64,000 bases of DNA from Camarhynchus parvulus (Eukaryota; Chordata; Aves; Passeriformes; Thraupidae): NCBI RefSeq assembly GCF_901933205.1, contig NW_022148963.1, forward strand, positions 1-64,000, given 5' to 3'. Below the pieces are notes generated by a model. The model was given only the letters and a program-made list of their open reading frames with translations, was not told the origin of the DNA and searched no databases. Position numbers and translations under genes: made by a program. Positions 35,374 to 50,300 of the stretch are shown in pieces; position 1 is the stretch's first letter; each line of letters begins with the position of its first letter.

Positions 35374-38300
35374 TTGGAGGGAAAAGGGCCGATGTTGGTG
35401 TATGGGGTCCTGAGGCCAGGAGTGGCCGGCTGCCTCCTGAAATTCGGTGATTTTCAAGATTGTTCCCAGACCCAAGCAGGCACCAGTGGCAACTCGGGCT
35501 GGTTTGAGAGTGCCAAGGGACTCCTGCAATCTGCCATAAAGAACCAGGGCTGGTGAGTTTTCTTTGGAGGGAAAAGGGCCGATGTTGGTGTATGGGGTCC
35601 TGAGGCCAGGAGTGGCCGGCTGCCTCCTGAAATTCGGTGATTTTCAAGATTGTTCCCAGACCCAAGCAGGCACCAGTGGCAACTCGGGCTGGTTTGAGAG
35701 TGCCAAGGGACTCCTGCAATCTGCCATAAAGAACCAGGGCTGGTGAGTTTTCTTTGGAGGGAAAAGGGCCGATGTTGGTGTATGGGGTCCTGAGGCCAGG
35801 AGTGGCCGGCTGCCTCCTGAAATTCGGTGATTTTCAAGATTGTTCCCAGACCCAAGCAGGCACCAGTGGCAACTCGGGCTGGTTTGAGAGTGCCAAGGGA
35901 CTCCTGCAATCTGCCATAAAGAACCAGGGCTGGTGAGTTTTCTTTGGAGGGAAAAGGGCCGATGTTGGTGTATGGGGTCCTGAGGCCAGGAGTGGCCGGC
36001 TGCCTCCTGAAATTCGGTGATTTTCAAGATTGTTCCCAGACCCAAGCAGGCACCAGTGGCAACTCGGGCTGGTTTGAGAGTGCCAAGGGACTCCTGCAAT
36101 CTGCCATAAAGAACCAGGGCTGGTGAGTTTTCTTTGGAGGGAAAAGGGCCGATGTTGGTGTATGGGGTCCTGAGGCCAGGAGTGGCCGGCTGCCTCCTGA
36201 AATTCGGTGATTTTCAAGATTGTTCCCAGACCCAAGCAGGCACCAGTGGCAACTCGGGCTGGTTTGAGAGTGCCAAGGGACTCCTGCAAACTGCCATAAA
36301 GAACCAGGGCTGGTGAGTTTTCTTTGGAGGGAAAAGGGCCGATGTTGGTGTATGGGGTCCTGAGGCCAGGAGTGGCCGGGCTGCCTCCTGAAATTCGGTG
36401 ATTTTCAAGATTGTTCCCAGACCCAAGCAGGCACCAGTGGCAACTCGGGCTGGTTTGAGAGTGCCAAGGGACTCCTGCAATCTGCCATAAAGAACCAGGG
36501 CTGGTGAGTTTTCTTTGGAGGGAAAAGGGCCGATGTTGGTGTATGGGGTCCTGAGGCCAGGAGTGGCCGGCTGCCTCCTGAAATTCGGTGATTTTCAAGA
36601 TTGTTCCCAGACCCAAGCAGGCACCAGTGGCAACTCGGGCTGGTTTGAGAGTGCCAAGGGACTCCTGCAATCTGCCATAAAGAACCAGGGCTGGTGAGTT
36701 TTCTTTGGAGGGAAAAGGGCCGATGTTGGTGTATGGGGTCCTGAGGCCAGGAGTGGCCGGCTGCCTCCTGAAATTCGGTGATTTTCAAGATTGTTCCCAG
36801 ACCCAAGCAGGCACCAGTGGCAACTCGGGCTGGTTTGAGAGTGCCAAGGGACTCCTGCAATCTGCCATAAAGAACCAGGGCTGGTGAGTTTTCTTTGGAG
36901 GGAAAAGGGCCGATGTTGGTGTATGGGGTCCTGAGGCCAGGAGTGGCCGGCTGCCTCCTGAAATTCGGTGATTTTCAAGATTGTTCCCAGACCCAAGCAG
37001 GCACCAGTGGCAACTCGGGCTGGTTTGAGAGTGCCAAGGGACTCCTGCAATCTGCCATAAAGAACCAGGGCTGGTGAGTTTTCTTTGGAGGGAAAAGGGC
37101 CGATGTTGGTGTATGGGGTCCTGAGGCCAGGAGTGGCCGGCTGCCTCCTGAAATTCGGTGATTTTCAAGATTGTTCCCAGACCCAAGCAGGCACCAGTGG
37201 CAACTCGGGCTGGTTTGAGAGTGCCAAGGGACTCCTGCAATCTGCCATAAAGAACCAGGGCTGGTGAGTTTTCTTTGGAGGGAAAAGGGCCGATGTTGGT
37301 GTATGGGGTCCTGAGGCCAGGAGTGGCCGGCTGCCTCCTGAAATTCGGTGATTTTCAAGATTGTTCCCAGACCCAAGCAGGCACCAGTGGCAACTCGGGC
37401 TGGTTTGAGAGTGCCAAGGGACTCCTGCAATCTGCCATAAAGAACCAGGGCTGGTGAGTTTTCTTTGGAGGGAAAAGGGCCGATGTTGGTGTATGGGGTC
37501 CTGAGGCCAGGAGTGGCCGGCTGCCTCCTGAAATTCGGTGATTTTCAAGATTGTTCCCAGACCCAAGCAGGCACCAGTGGCAACTCGGGCTGGTTTGAGA
37601 GTGCCAAGGGACTCCTGCAATCTGCCATAAAGAACCAGGGCTGGTGAGTTTTCTTTGGAGGGAAAAGGGCCGATGTTGGTGTATGGGGTCCTGAGGCCAG
37701 GAGTGGCCGGCTGCCTCCTGAAATTCGGTGATTTTCAAGATTGTTCCCAGACCCAAGCAGGCACCAGTGGCAACTCGGGCTGGTTTGAGAGTGCCAAGGG
37801 ACTCCTGCAATCTGCCATAAAGAACCAGGGCTGGTGAGTTTTCTTTGGAGGGAAAAGGGCCGATGTTGGTGTATGGGGTCCTGAGGCCAGGAGTGGCCGG
37901 CTGCCTCCTGAAATTCGGTGATTTTCAAGATTGTTCCCAGACCCAAGCAGGCACCAGTGGCAACTCGGGCTGGTTTGAGAGTGCCAAGGGACTCCTGCAA
38001 TCTGCCATAAAGAACCAGGGCTGGTGAGTTTTCTTTGGAGGGAAAAGGGCCGATGTTGGTGTATGGGGTCCTGAGGCCAGGAGTGGCCGGCTGCCTCCTG
38101 AAATTCGGTGATTTTCAAGATTGTTCCCAGACCCAAGCAGGCACCAGTGGCAACTCGGGCTGGTTTGAGAGTGCCAAGGGACTCCTGCAATCTGCCATAA
38201 AGAACCAGGGCTGGTGAGTTTTCTTTGGAGGGAAAAGGGCCGATGTTGGTGTATGGGGTCCTGAGGCCAGGAGTGGCCGGCTGCCTCCTGAAATTCGGTG

Positions 38301-41300
38301 ATTTTCAAGATTGTTCCCAGACCCAAGCAGGCACCAGTGGCAACTCGGGCTGGTTTGAGAGTGCCAAGGGACTCCTGCAATCTGCCATAAAGAACCAGGG
38401 CTGGTGAGTTTTCTTTGAGGGAAAAGGGCCGATGTTGGTGTATGGGGTCCTGAGGCCAGGAGTGGCCGGCTGCCTCCTGAAATTCGGTGATTTTCAAGAT
38501 TGTTCCCAGACCCAAGCAGGCACCAGTGGCAACTCGGGCTGGTTTGAGAGTGCCAAGGGACTCCTGCAATCTGCCATAAAGAACCAGGGCTGGTGAGTTT
38601 TCTTTGGAGGGAAAAGGGCCGATGTTGGTGTATGGGGTCCTGAGGCCAGGAGTGGCCGGCTGCCTCCTGAAATTCGGTGATTTTCAAGATTGTTCCCAGA
38701 CCCAAGCAGGCACCAGTGGCAACTCGGGCTGGTTTGAGAGTGCCAAGGGACTCCTGCAATCTGCCATAAAGAACCAGGGCTGGTGAGTTTTCTTTGGAGG
38801 GAAAAGGGCCGATGTTGGTGTATGGGGTCCTGAGGCCAGGAGTGGCCGGCTGCCTCCTGAAATTCGGTGATTTTCAAGATTGTTCCCAGACCCAAGCAGG
38901 CACCAGTGGCAACTCGGGCTGGTTTGAGAGTGCCAAGGGACTCCTGCAATCTGCCATAAAGAACCAGGGCTGGTGAGTTTTCTTTGGAGGGAAAAGGGCC
39001 GATGTTGGTGTATGGGGTCCTGAGGCCAGGAGTGGCCGGGCTGCCTCCTGAAATTCGGTGATTTTCAAGATTGTTCCCAGACCCAAGCAGGCACCAGTGG
39101 CAACTCGGGCTGGTTTGAGAGTGCCAAGGGACTCCTGCAATCTGCCATAAAGAACCAGGGCTGGTGAGTTTTCTTTGGAGGGAAAAGGGCCGATGTTGGT
39201 GTATGGGGTCCTGAGGCCAGGAGTGGCCGGCTGCCTCCTGAAATTCGGTGATTTTCAAGATTGTTCCCAGACCCAAGCAGGCACCAGTGGCAACTCGGGC
39301 TGGTTTGAGAGTGCCAAGGACTCCTGCAATCTGCCATAAAGAACCAGGGCTGGTGAGTTTTCTTTGGAGGGAAAAGGGCCGATGTTGGTGTATGGGGTCC
39401 TGAGGCCAGGAGTGGCCGGCTGCCTCCTGAAATTCGGTGATTTTCAAGATTGTTCCCAGACCCAAGCAGGCACCAGTGGCAACTCGGGCTGGTTTGAGAG
39501 TGCCAAGGGACTCCTGCAATCTGCCATAAAGAACCAGGGCTGGTGAGTTTTCTTTGGAGGGAAAAGGGCCGATGTTGGTGTATGGGGTCCTGAGGCCAGG
39601 AGTGGCCGGCTGCCTCCTGAAATTCGGTGATTTTCAAGATTGTTCCCAGACCCAAGCAGGCACCAGTGGCAACTCGGGCTGGTTTGAGAGTGCCAAGGGA
39701 CTCCTGCAATCTGCCATAAAGAACCAGGGCTGGTGAGTTTTCTTTGGAGGGAAAAGGGCCGATGTTGGTGTATGGGGTCCTGAGGCCAGGAGTGGCCGGC
39801 TGCCTCCTGAAATTCGGTGATTTTCAAGATTGTTCCCAGACCCAAGCAGGCACCAGTGGCAACTCGGGCTGGTTTGAGAGTGCCAAGGGACTCCTGCAAT
39901 CTGCCATAAAGAACCAGGGCTGGTGAGTTTTCTTTGGAGGGAAAAGGGCCGATGTTGGTGTATGGGGTCCTGAGGCCAGGAGTGGCCGGCTGCCTCCTGA
40001 AATTCGGTGATTTTCAAGATTGTTCCCAGACCCAAGCAGGCACCAGTGGCAACTCGGGCTGGTTTGAGAGTGCCAAGGGACTCCTGCAATCTGCCATAAA
40101 GAACCAGGGCTGGTGAGTTTTCTTTGGAGGGAAAAGGGCCGATGTTGGTGTATGGGGTCCTGAGGCCAGGAGTGGCCGGCTGCCTCCTGAAATTCGGTGA
40201 TTTTCAAGATTGTTCCCAGACCCAAGCAGGCACCAGTGGCAACTCGGGCTGGTTTGAGAGTGCCAAGGGACTCCTGCAATCTGCCATAAAGAACCAGGGC
40301 TGGTGAGTTTTCTTTGGAGGGAAAAGGGCCGATGTTGGTGTATGGGGTCCTGAGGCCAGGAGTGGCCGGCTGCCTCCTGAAATTCGGTGATTTTCAAGAT
40401 TGTTCCCAGACCCAAGCAGGCACCAGTGGCAACTCGGGCTGGTTTGAGAGTGCCAAGGGACTCCTGCAATCTGCCATAAAGAACCAGGGCTGGTGAGTTT
40501 TCTTTGGAGGGAAAAGGGCCGATGTTGGTGTATGGGGTCCTGAGGCCAGGAGTGGCCGGCTGCCTCCTGAAATTCGGTGATTTTCAAGATTGTTCCCAGA
40601 CCCAAGCAGGCACCAGTGGCAACTCGGGCTGGTTTGAGAGTGCCAAGGGACTCCTGCAATCTGCCATAAAGAACCAGGGCTGGTGAGTTTTCTTTGGAGG
40701 GAAAAGGGCCGATGTTGGTGTATGGGGTCCTGAGGCCAGGAGTGGCCGGCTGCCTCCTGAAATTCGGTGATTTTCAAGATTGTTCCCAGACCCAAGCAGG
40801 CACCAGTGGCAACTCGGGCTGGTTTGAGAGTGCCAAGGGACTCCTGCAATCTGCCATAAAGAACCAGGGCTGGTGAGTTTTCTTTGGAGGGAAAAGGGCC
40901 GATGTTGGTGTATGGGGTCCTGAGGCCAGGAGTGGCCGGCTGCCTCCTGAAATTCGGTGATTTTCAAGATTGTTCCCAGACCCAAGCAGGCACCAGTGGC
41001 AACTCGGGCTGGTTTGAGAGTGCCAAGGGACTCCTGCAATCTGCCATAAAGAACCAGGGCTGGTGAGTTTTCTTTGGAGGGAAAAGGGCCGATGTTGGTG
41101 TATGGGGTCCTGAGGCCAGGAGTGGCCGGCTGCCTCCTGAAATTCGGTGATTTTCAAGATTGTTCCCAGACCCAAGCAGGCACCAGTGGCAACTCGGGCT
41201 GGTTTGAGAGTGCCAAGGGACTCCTGCAATCTGCCATAAAGAACCAGGGCTGGTGAGTTTTCTTTGGAGGGAAAAGGGCCGATGTTGGTGTATGGGGTCC

Positions 41301-41310
41301 TGAGGCCAGG

Positions 41311-44300
41311 AGTGGCCGGGCTGCCTCCTGAAATTCGGTGATTTTCAAGATTGTTCCCAGACCCAAGCAGGCACCAGTGGCAACTCGGGCTGGTTTGAGA
41401 GTGCCAAGGGACTCCTGCAATCTGCCATAAAGAACCAGGGCTGGTGAGTTTTCTTTGGAGGGAAAAAGGGCCGATGTTGGTGTATGGGGTCCTGAGGCCA
41501 GGAGTGGCCGGCTGCCTCCTGAAATTCGGTGATTTTCAAGATTGTTCCCAGACCCAAGCAGGCACCAGTGGCAACTCGGGCTGGTTTGAGAGTGCCAAGG
41601 GACTCCTGCAATCTGCCATAAAGAACCAGGGCTGGTGAGTTTTCTTGGAGGGAAAAGGGCCGATGTTGGTGTATGGGGTCCTGAGGCCAGGAGTGGCCGG
41701 CTGCCTCCTGAAATTCGGTGATTTTCAAGATTGTTCCCAGACCCAAGCAGGCACCAGTGGCAACTCGGGCTGGTTTGAGAGTGCCAAGGGACTCCTGCAA
41801 TCTGCCATAAAGAACCAGGGCTGGTGAGTTTTCTTTGGAGGGAAAAGGGCCGATGTTGGTGTATGGGGTCCTGAGGCCAGGAGTGGCCGGCTGCCTCCTG
41901 AAATTCGGTGATTTTCAAGATTGTTCCCAGACCCAAGCAGGCACCAGTGGCAACTCGGGCTGGTTTGAGAGTGCCAAGGGACTCCTGCAATCTGCCATAA
42001 AGAACCAGGGCTGGTGAGTTTTCTTTGGAGGGAAAAGGGCCGATGTTGGTGTATGGGGTCCTGAGGCCAGGAGTGGCCGGCTGCCTCCTGAAATTCGGGT
42101 GATTTTCAAGATTGTTCCCAGACCCAAGCAGGCACCAGTGGCAACTCGGGCTGGTTTGAGAGTGCCAAGGGACTCCTGCAATCTGCCATAAAGAACCAGG
42201 GCTGGTGAGTTTTCTTTGGAGGGAAAAGGGCCGATGTTGGTGTATGGGGTCCTGAGGCCAGGAGTGGCCGGGCTGCCTCCTGAAATTCGGGTGATTTTCA
42301 AGATTGTTCCCAGACCCAAGCAGGCACCAGTGGCAACTCGGGCTGGTTTGAGAGTGCCAAGGGACTCCTGCAATCTGCCATAAAGAACCAGGGCTGGTGA
42401 GTTTTCTTTGGAGGGAAAAGGGCCGATGTTGGTGTATGGGGTCCTGAGGCCAGGAGTGGCCGGCTGCCTCCTGAAATTCGGTGATTTTCAAGATTGTTCC
42501 CAGACCCAAGCAGGCACCAGTGGCAACTCGGGCTGGTTTGAGAGTGCCAAGGGACTCCTGCAATCTGCCATAAAGAACCAGGGCTGGTGAGTTTTCTTTG
42601 GAGGGAAAAGGGCCGATGTTGGTGTATGGGGTCCTGAGGCCAGGAGTGGCCGGCTGCCTCCTGAAATTCGGGTGATTTTCAAGATTGTTCCCAGACCCAA
42701 GCAGGCACCAGTGGCAACTCGGGCTGGTTTGAGAGTGCCAAGGGACTCCTGCAATCTGCCATAAAGAACCAGGGCTGGTGAGTTTTCTTTGGAGGGAAAA
42801 GGGCCGATGTTGGTGTATGGGGTCCTGAGGCCAGGAGTGGCCGGCTGCCTCCTGAAATTCGGTGATTTTCAAGATTGTTCCCAGACCCAAGCAGGCACCA
42901 GTGGCAACTCGGGCTGGTTTGAGAGTGCCAAGGACTCCTGCAATCTGCCATAAAGAACCAGGGCTGGTGAGTTTTCTTTGGAGGGAAAAGGGCCGATGTT
43001 GGTGTATGGGGTCCTGAGGCCAGGAGTGGCCGGCTGCCTCCTGAAATTCGGTGATTTTCAAGATTGTTCCCAGACCCAAGCAGGCACCAGTGGCAACTCG
43101 GGCTGGTTTGAGAGTGCCAAGGGACTCCTGCAATCTGCCATAAAGAACCAGGGCTGGTGAGTTTTCTTTGGAGGGAAAAGGGCCGATGTTGGTGTATGGG
43201 GTCCTGAGGCCAGGAGTGGCCGGCTGCCTCCTGAAATTCGGGTGATTTTCAAGATTGTTCCCAGACCCAAGCAGGCACCAGTGGCAACTCGGGCTGGTTT
43301 GAGAGTGCCAAGGACTCCTGCAATCTGCCATAAAGAACCAGGGCTGGTGAGTTTTCTTTGGAGGGAAAAGGGCCGATGTTGGTGTATGGGGTCCTGAGGC
43401 CAGGAGTGGCCGGGCTGCCTCCTGAAATTCGGGTGATTTTCAAGATTGTTCCCAGACCCAAGCAGGCACCAGTGGCAACTCGGGCTGGTTTGAGAGTGCC
43501 AAGGGACTCCTGCAATCTGCCATAAAGAACCAGGGCTGGTGAGTTTTCTTTGGAGGGAAAAGGGCCGATGTTGGTGTATGGGGTCCTGTGGCCAGGAGTG
43601 GCCGGCTGCCTCCTGAAATTCGGTGATTTTCAAGATTGTTCCCAGACCCAAGCAGGCACCAGTGGCAACTCGGGCTGGTTTGAGAGTGCCAAGGGACTCC
43701 TGCAATCTGCCATAAAGAACCAGGGCTGGTGAGTTTTCTTTGGAGGGAAAAGGGCCGATGTTGGTGTATGGGGTCCTGAGGCCAGGAGTGGCCGGCTGCC
43801 TCCTGAAATTCGGTGATTTTCAAGATTGTTCCCAGACCCAAGCAGGCACCAGTGGCAACTCGGGCTGGTTTGAGAGTGCCAAGGGACTCCTGCAATCTGC
43901 CATAAAGAACCAGGGCTGGTGAGTTTTCTTTGGAGGGAAAAGGGCCGATGTTGGTGTATGGGGTCCTGAGGCCAGGAGTGGCCGGCTGCCTCCTGAAATT
44001 CGGGTGATTTTCAAGATTGTTCCCAGACCCAAGCAGGCACCAGTGGCAACTCGGGCTGGTTTGAGAGTGCCAAGGGACTCCTGCAATCTGCCATAAAGAA
44101 CCAGGGCTGGTGAGTTTTCTTTGGAGGGAAAAGGGCCGATGTTGGTGTATGGGGTCCTGTGGCCAGGAGTGGCCGGCTGCCTCCTGAAATTCGGTGATTT
44201 TCAAGATTGTTCCCAGACCCAAGCAGGCACCAGTGGCAACTCGGGCTGGTTTGAGAGTGCCAAGGGACTCCTGCAATCTGCCATAAAGAACCAGGGCTGG

Positions 44301-47300
44301 TGAGTTTTCTTTGGAGGGAAAAGGGCCGATGTTGGTGTATGGGGTCCTGAGGCCAGGAGTGGCCGGCTGCCTCCTGAAATTCGGTGATTTTCAAGATTGT
44401 TCCCAGACCCAAGCAGGCACCAGTGGCAACTCGGGCTGGTTTGAGAGTGCCAAGGGACTCCTGCAATCTGCCATAAAGAACCAGGGCTGGTGAGTTTTCT
44501 TTGGAGGGAAAAGGGCCGATGTTGGTGTATGGGGTCCTGAGGCCAGGAGTGGCCGGCTGCCTCCTGAAATTCGGGTGATTTTCAAGATTGTTCCCAGACC
44601 CAAGCAGGCACCAGTGGCAACTCGGGCTGGTTTGAGAGTGCCAAGGACTCCTGCAATCTGCCATAAAGAACCAGGGCTGGTGAGTTTTCTTTGGAGGAAA
44701 AGGGCCGATGTTGGTGTATGGGGTCCTGAGGCCAGGAGTGGCCGGCTGCCTCCTGAAATTCGGTGATTTTCAAGATTGTTCCCAGACCCAAGCAGGCACC
44801 AGTGGCAACTCGGGCTGGTTTGAGAGTGCCAAGGACTCCTGCAATCTGCCATAAAGAACCAGGGCTGGTGAGTTTTCTTTGGAGGGAAAAGGGCCGATGT
44901 TGGTGTATGGGGTCCTGAGGCCAGGAGTGGCCGGCTGCCTCCTGAAATTCGGGTGATTTTCAAGATTGTTCCCAGACCCAAGCTGGCACCAGTGGCAACT
45001 CGGGCTGGTTTGAGAGTGCCAAGGGACTCCTGCAATCTGCCATAAAGAACCAGGGCTGGTGAGTTTTCTTTGGAGGGAAAAGGGCCGATGTTGGTGTATG
45101 GGGTCCTGAGGCCAGGAGTGGCCGGCTGCCTCCTGAAATTCGGTGATTTTCAAGATTGTTCCCAGACCCAAGCAGGCACCAGTGGCAACTCGGGCTGGTT
45201 TGAGAGTGCCAAGGGACTCCTGCAATCTGCCATAAAGAACCAGGGCTGGTGAGTTTTCTTTGAGGGAAAAGGGCCGATGTTGGTGTATGGGGTCCTGAGG
45301 CCAGGAGTGGCCGGCTGCCTCCTGAAATTCGGTGATTTTCAAGATTGTTCCCAGACCCAAGCAGGCACCAGTGGCAACTCGGGCTGGTTTGAGAGTGCCA
45401 AGGGACTCCTGCAATCTGCCATAAAGAACCAGGGCTGGTGAGTTTTCTTTGGAGGGAAAAGGGCCGATGTTGGTGTATGGGGTCCTGAGGCCAGGAGTGG
45501 CCGGCTGCCTCCTGAAATTCGGGTGATTTTCAAGATTGTTCCCAGACCCAAGCAGGCACCAGTGGCAACTCGGGCTGGTTTGAGAGTGCCAAGGGACTCC
45601 TGCAATCTGCCATAAAGAACCAGGGCTGGTGAGTTTTCTTTGGAGGGAAAAGGGCCGATGTTGGTGTATGGGGTCCTGAGGCCAGGAGTGGCCGGGCTGC
45701 CTCCTGAAATTCGGTGATTTTCAAGATTGTTCCCAGACCCAAGCAGGCACCAGTGGCAACTCGGGCTGGTTTGAGAGTGCCAAGGGACTCCTGCAATCTG
45801 CCATAAAGAACCAGGGCTGGTGAGTTTTCTTTGGAGGGAAAAGGGCCGATGTTGGTGTATGGGGTCCTGAGGCCAGGAGTGGCCGGCTGCCTCCTGAAAT
45901 TCGGTGATTTTCAAGATTGTTCCCAGACCCAAGCAGGCACCAGTGGCAACTCGGGCTGGTTTGAGAGTGCCAAGGACTCCTGCAATCTGCCATAAAGAAC
46001 CAGGGCTGGTGAGTTTTCTTTGGAGGGAAAAGGGCCGATGTTGGTGTATGGGGTCCTGAGGCCAGGAGTGGCCGGGCTGCCTCCTGAAATTCGGTGATTT
46101 TCAAGATTGTTCCCAGACCCAAGCAGGCACCAGTGGCAACTCGGGCTGGTTTGAGAGTGCCAAGGGACTCCTGCAATCTGCCATAAAGAACCAGGGCTGG
46201 TGAGTTTTCTTTGAGGGAAAAGGGCCGATGTTGGTGTATGGGGTCCTGAGGCCAGGAGTGGCCGGCTGCCTCCTGAAATTCGGTGATTTTCAAGATTGTT
46301 CCCAGACCCAAGCAGGCACCAGTGGCAACTCGGGCTGGTTTGAGAGTGCCAAGGGACTCCTGCAATCTGCCATAAAGAACCAGGGCTGGTGAGTTTTCTT
46401 TGGAGGGAAAAGGGCCGATGTTGGTGTATGGGGTCCTGAGGCCAGGAGTGGCCGGCTGCCTCCTGAAATTCGGGTGATTTTCAAGATTGTTCCCAGACCC
46501 AAGCAGGCACCAGTGGCAACTCGGGCTGGTTTGAGAGTGCCAAGGGACTCCTGCAATCTGCCATAAAGAACCAGGGCTGGTGAGTTTTCTTGGAGGGAAA
46601 AGGGCCGATGTTGGTGTATGGGGTCCTGAGGCCAGGAGTGGCCGGCTGCCTCCTGAAATTCGGGTGATTTTCAAGATTGTTCCCAGACCCAAGCAGGCAC
46701 CAGTGGCAACTCGGGCTGGTTTGAGAGTGCCAAGGACTCCTGCAATCTGCCATAAAGAACCAGGGCTGGTGAGTTTTCTTTGGAGGGAAAAGGGCCGATG
46801 TTGGTGTATGGGGTCCTGAGGCCAGGAGTGGCCGGCTGCCTCCTGAAATTCGGTGATTTTCAAGATTGTTCCCAGACCCAAGCAGGCACCAGTGGCAACT
46901 CGGGCTGGTTTGAGAGTGCCAAGGGACTCCTGCAATCCGCCATAAAGAACCAGGGCTGGTGAGTTTTCTTTGGAGGAAAAGGGCCGATGTTGGTGTATGG
47001 GGTCCTGAGGCCAGGAGTGGCCGGGCTGCCTCCTGAAATTCGGGTGATTTTCAAGATTGTTCCCAGACCCAAGCAGGCACCAGTGGCAACTCGGGCTGGT
47101 TTGAGAGTGCCAAGGACTCCTGCAATCTGCCATAAAGAACCAGGGCTGGTGAGTTTTCTTTGGAGGGAAAAGGGCCGATGTTGGTGTATGGGGTCCTGAG
47201 GCCAGGAGTGGCCGGCTGCCTCCTGAAATTCGGTGATTTTCAAGATTGTTCCCAGACCCAAGCAGGCACCAGTGGCAACTCGGGCTGGTTTGAGAGTGCC

Positions 47301-50300
47301 AAGGGACTCCTGCAATCTGCCATAAAGAACCAGGGCTGGTGAGTTTTCTTTGGAGGGAAAAGGGCCGATGTTGGTGTATGGGGTCCTGAGGCCAGGAGTG
47401 GCCGGCTGCCTCCTGAAATTCGGGTGATTTTCAAGATTGTTCCCAGACCCAAGCAGGCACCAGTGGCAACTCGGGCTGGTTTGAGAGTGCCAAGGACTCC
47501 TGCAATCTGCCATAAAGAACCAGGGCTGGTGAGTTTTCTTTGGAGGGAAAAGGGCCGATGTTGGTGTATGGGGTCCTGAGGCCAGGAGTGGCCGGCTGCC
47601 TCCTGAAATTCGGGTGATTTTCAAGATTGTTCCCAGACCCAAGCAGGCACCAGTGGCAACTCGGGCTGGTTTGAGAGTGCCAAGGACTCCTGCAATCTGC
47701 CATAAAGAACCAGGGCTGGTGAGTTTTCTTTGGAGGAAAAGGGCCGATGTTGGTGTATGGGGTCCTGAGGCCAGGAGTGGCCGGCTGCCTCCTGAAATTC
47801 GGTGATTTTCAAGATTGTTCCCAGACCCAAGCAGGCACCAGTGGCAACTCGGGCTGGTTTGAGAGTGCCAAGGGACTCCTGCAATCTGCCATAAAGAACC
47901 AGGGCTGGTGAGTTTTCTTTGGAGGGAAAAGGGCCGATGTTGGTGTATGGGGTCCTGAGGCCAGGAGTGGCCGGGCTGCCTCCTGAAATTCGGGTGATTT
48001 TCAAGATTGTTCCCAGACCCAAGCAGGCACCAGTGGCAACTCGGGCTGGTTTGAGAGTGCCAAGGGACTCCTGCAATCTGCCATAAAGAACCAGGGCTGG
48101 TGAGTTTTCTTTGGAGGGAAAAGGGCCGATGTTGGTGTATGGGGTCCTGAGGCCAGGAGTGGCCGGCTGCCTCCTGAAATTCGGTGATTTTCAAGATTGT
48201 TCCCAGACCCAAGCAGGCACCAGTGGCAACTCGGGCTGGTTTGAGAGTGCCAAGGGACTCCTGCAATCTGCCATAAAGAACCAGGGCTGGTGAGTTTTCT
48301 TTGGAGGGAAAAGGGCCGATGTTGGTGTATGGGGTCCTGAGGCCAGGAGTGGCCGGCTGCCTCCTGAAATTCGGGTGATTTTCAAGATTGTTCCCAGACC
48401 CAAGCAGGCACCAGTGGCAACTCGGGCTGGTTTGAGAGTGCCAAGGACTCCTGCAATCTGCCATAAAGAACCAGGGCTGGTGAGTTTTCTTTGGAGGGAA
48501 AAGGGCCGATGTTGGTGTATGGGGTCCTGAGGCCAGGAGTGGCCGGGCTGCCTCCTGAAATTCGGTGATTTTCAAGATTGTTCCCAGACCCAAGCAGGCA
48601 CCAGTGGCAACTCGGGCTGGTTTGAGAGTGCCAAGGGACTCCTGCAATCTGCCATAAAGAACCAGGGCTGGTGAGTTTTCTTTGGAGGGAAAAGGGCCGA
48701 TGTTGGTGTATGGGGTCCTGAGGCCAGGAGTGGCCGGCTGCCTCCTGAAATTCGGTGATTTTCAAGATTGTTCCCAGACCCAAGCAGGCACCAGTGGCAA
48801 CTCGGGCTGGTTTGAGAGTGCCAAGGACTCCTGCAATCTGCCATAAAGAACCAGGGCTGGTGAGTTTTCTTTGGAGGGAAAAGGGCCGATGTTGGTGTAT
48901 GGGGTCCTGAGGCCAGGAGTGGCCGGGCTGCCTCCTGAAATTCGGTGATTTTCAAGATTGTTCCCAGACCCAAGCAGGCACCAGTGGCAACTCGGGCTGG
49001 TTTGAGAGTGCCAAGGACTCCTGCAATCTGCCATAAAGAACCAGGGCTGGTGAGTTTTCTTTGAGGGAAAAGGGCCGATGTTGGTGTATGGGGTCCTGAG
49101 GCCAGGAGTGGCCGGCTGCCTCCTGAAATTCGGTGATTTTCAAGATTGTTCCCAGACCCAAGCAGGCACCAGTGGCAACTCGGGCTGGTTTGAGAGTGCC
49201 AAGGGACTCCTGCAATCTGCCATAAAGAACCAGGGCTGGTGAGTTTTCTTTGAGGAAAAGGGCCGATGTTGGTGTATGGGGTCCTGAGGCCAGGAGTGGC
49301 CGGCTGCCTCCTGAAATTCGGTGATTTTCAAGATTGTTCCCAGACCCAAGCAGGCACCAGTGGCAACTCGGGCTGGTTTGAGAGTGCCAAGGGACTCCTG
49401 CAATCTGCCATAAAGAACCAGGGCTGGTGAGTTTTCTTTGGAGGGAAAAGGGCCGATGTTGGTGTATGGGGTCCTGAGGCCAGGAGTGGCCGGCTGCCTC
49501 CTGAAATTCGGTGATTTTCAAGATTGTTCCCAGACCCAAGCAGGCACCAGTGGCAACTCGGGCTGGTTTGAGAGTGCCAAGGGACTCCTGCAATCTGCCA
49601 TAAAGAACCAGGGCTGGTGAGTTTTCTTTGGAGGGAAAAGGGCCGATGTTGGTGTATGGGGTCCTGAGGCCAGGAGTGGCCGGCTGCCTCCTGAAATTCG
49701 GTGATTTTCAAGATTGTTCCCAGACCCAAGCAGGCACCAGTGGCAACTCGGGCTGGTTTGAGAGTGCCAAGGACTCCTGCAATCTGCCATAAAGAACCAG
49801 GGCTGGTGAGTTTTCTTTGGAGGGAAAAGGGCCGATGTTGGTGTATGGGGTCCTGAGGCCAGGAGTGGCCGGCTGCCTCCTGAAATTCGGTGATTTTCAA
49901 GATTGTTCCCAGACCCAAGCAGGCACCAGTGGCAACTCGGGCTGGTTTGAGAGTGCCAAGGACTCCTGCAATCTGCCATAAAGAACCAGGGCTGGTGAGT
50001 TTTCTTTTGTGGGCGAAGGGCCGATGTTGGTGTATGGGGTCCTGTGGCCAGGAGTGGCCGGCTGCCTCCTGAAATTCGGGTGATTTTCAAGATTGTTCCC
50101 AGACCCAAGCAGGCACCAGTGGCAACTCGGGCTGGTTTGAGAGTGCCAAGGGACTCCTGCAATCTGCCATAAAGAACCAGGGCTGGTGAGTTTTCTTTGG
50201 AGGGAAAAGGGCCGATGTTGGTGTATGGGGTCCTGAGGCCAGGAGTGGCCGGCTGCCTCCTGAAATTCGGTGATTTTCAAGATTGTTCCCAGACCCAAGC

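Larger units (their letters stand above)
4391..41310. repeat. Homogeneous satellite core (about 194 copies)
   Basis: Copies are nearly identical over 37 kb, and long runs such as about 9,700-14,600 and 21,700-27,500 show almost no difference. The core allele CCTGAGGCC is fixed apart from two T copies near its left end (5208, 5968). Variation is limited to a few recurrent alleles: a lost G in AAGGGAC at about 6831, 27541, 30580 and 39318; GCAAACTGCC in place of GCAATCTGCC; GGAGG or TTTGAGGG in place of GGAGGG; and CCTTTGG in place of CTTTGG. Two extra-G copies (GCCGGGCTG) at about 36380 and 39040 foreshadow the right-hand domain. This is the most recently homogenised layer. Confidence 0.85.
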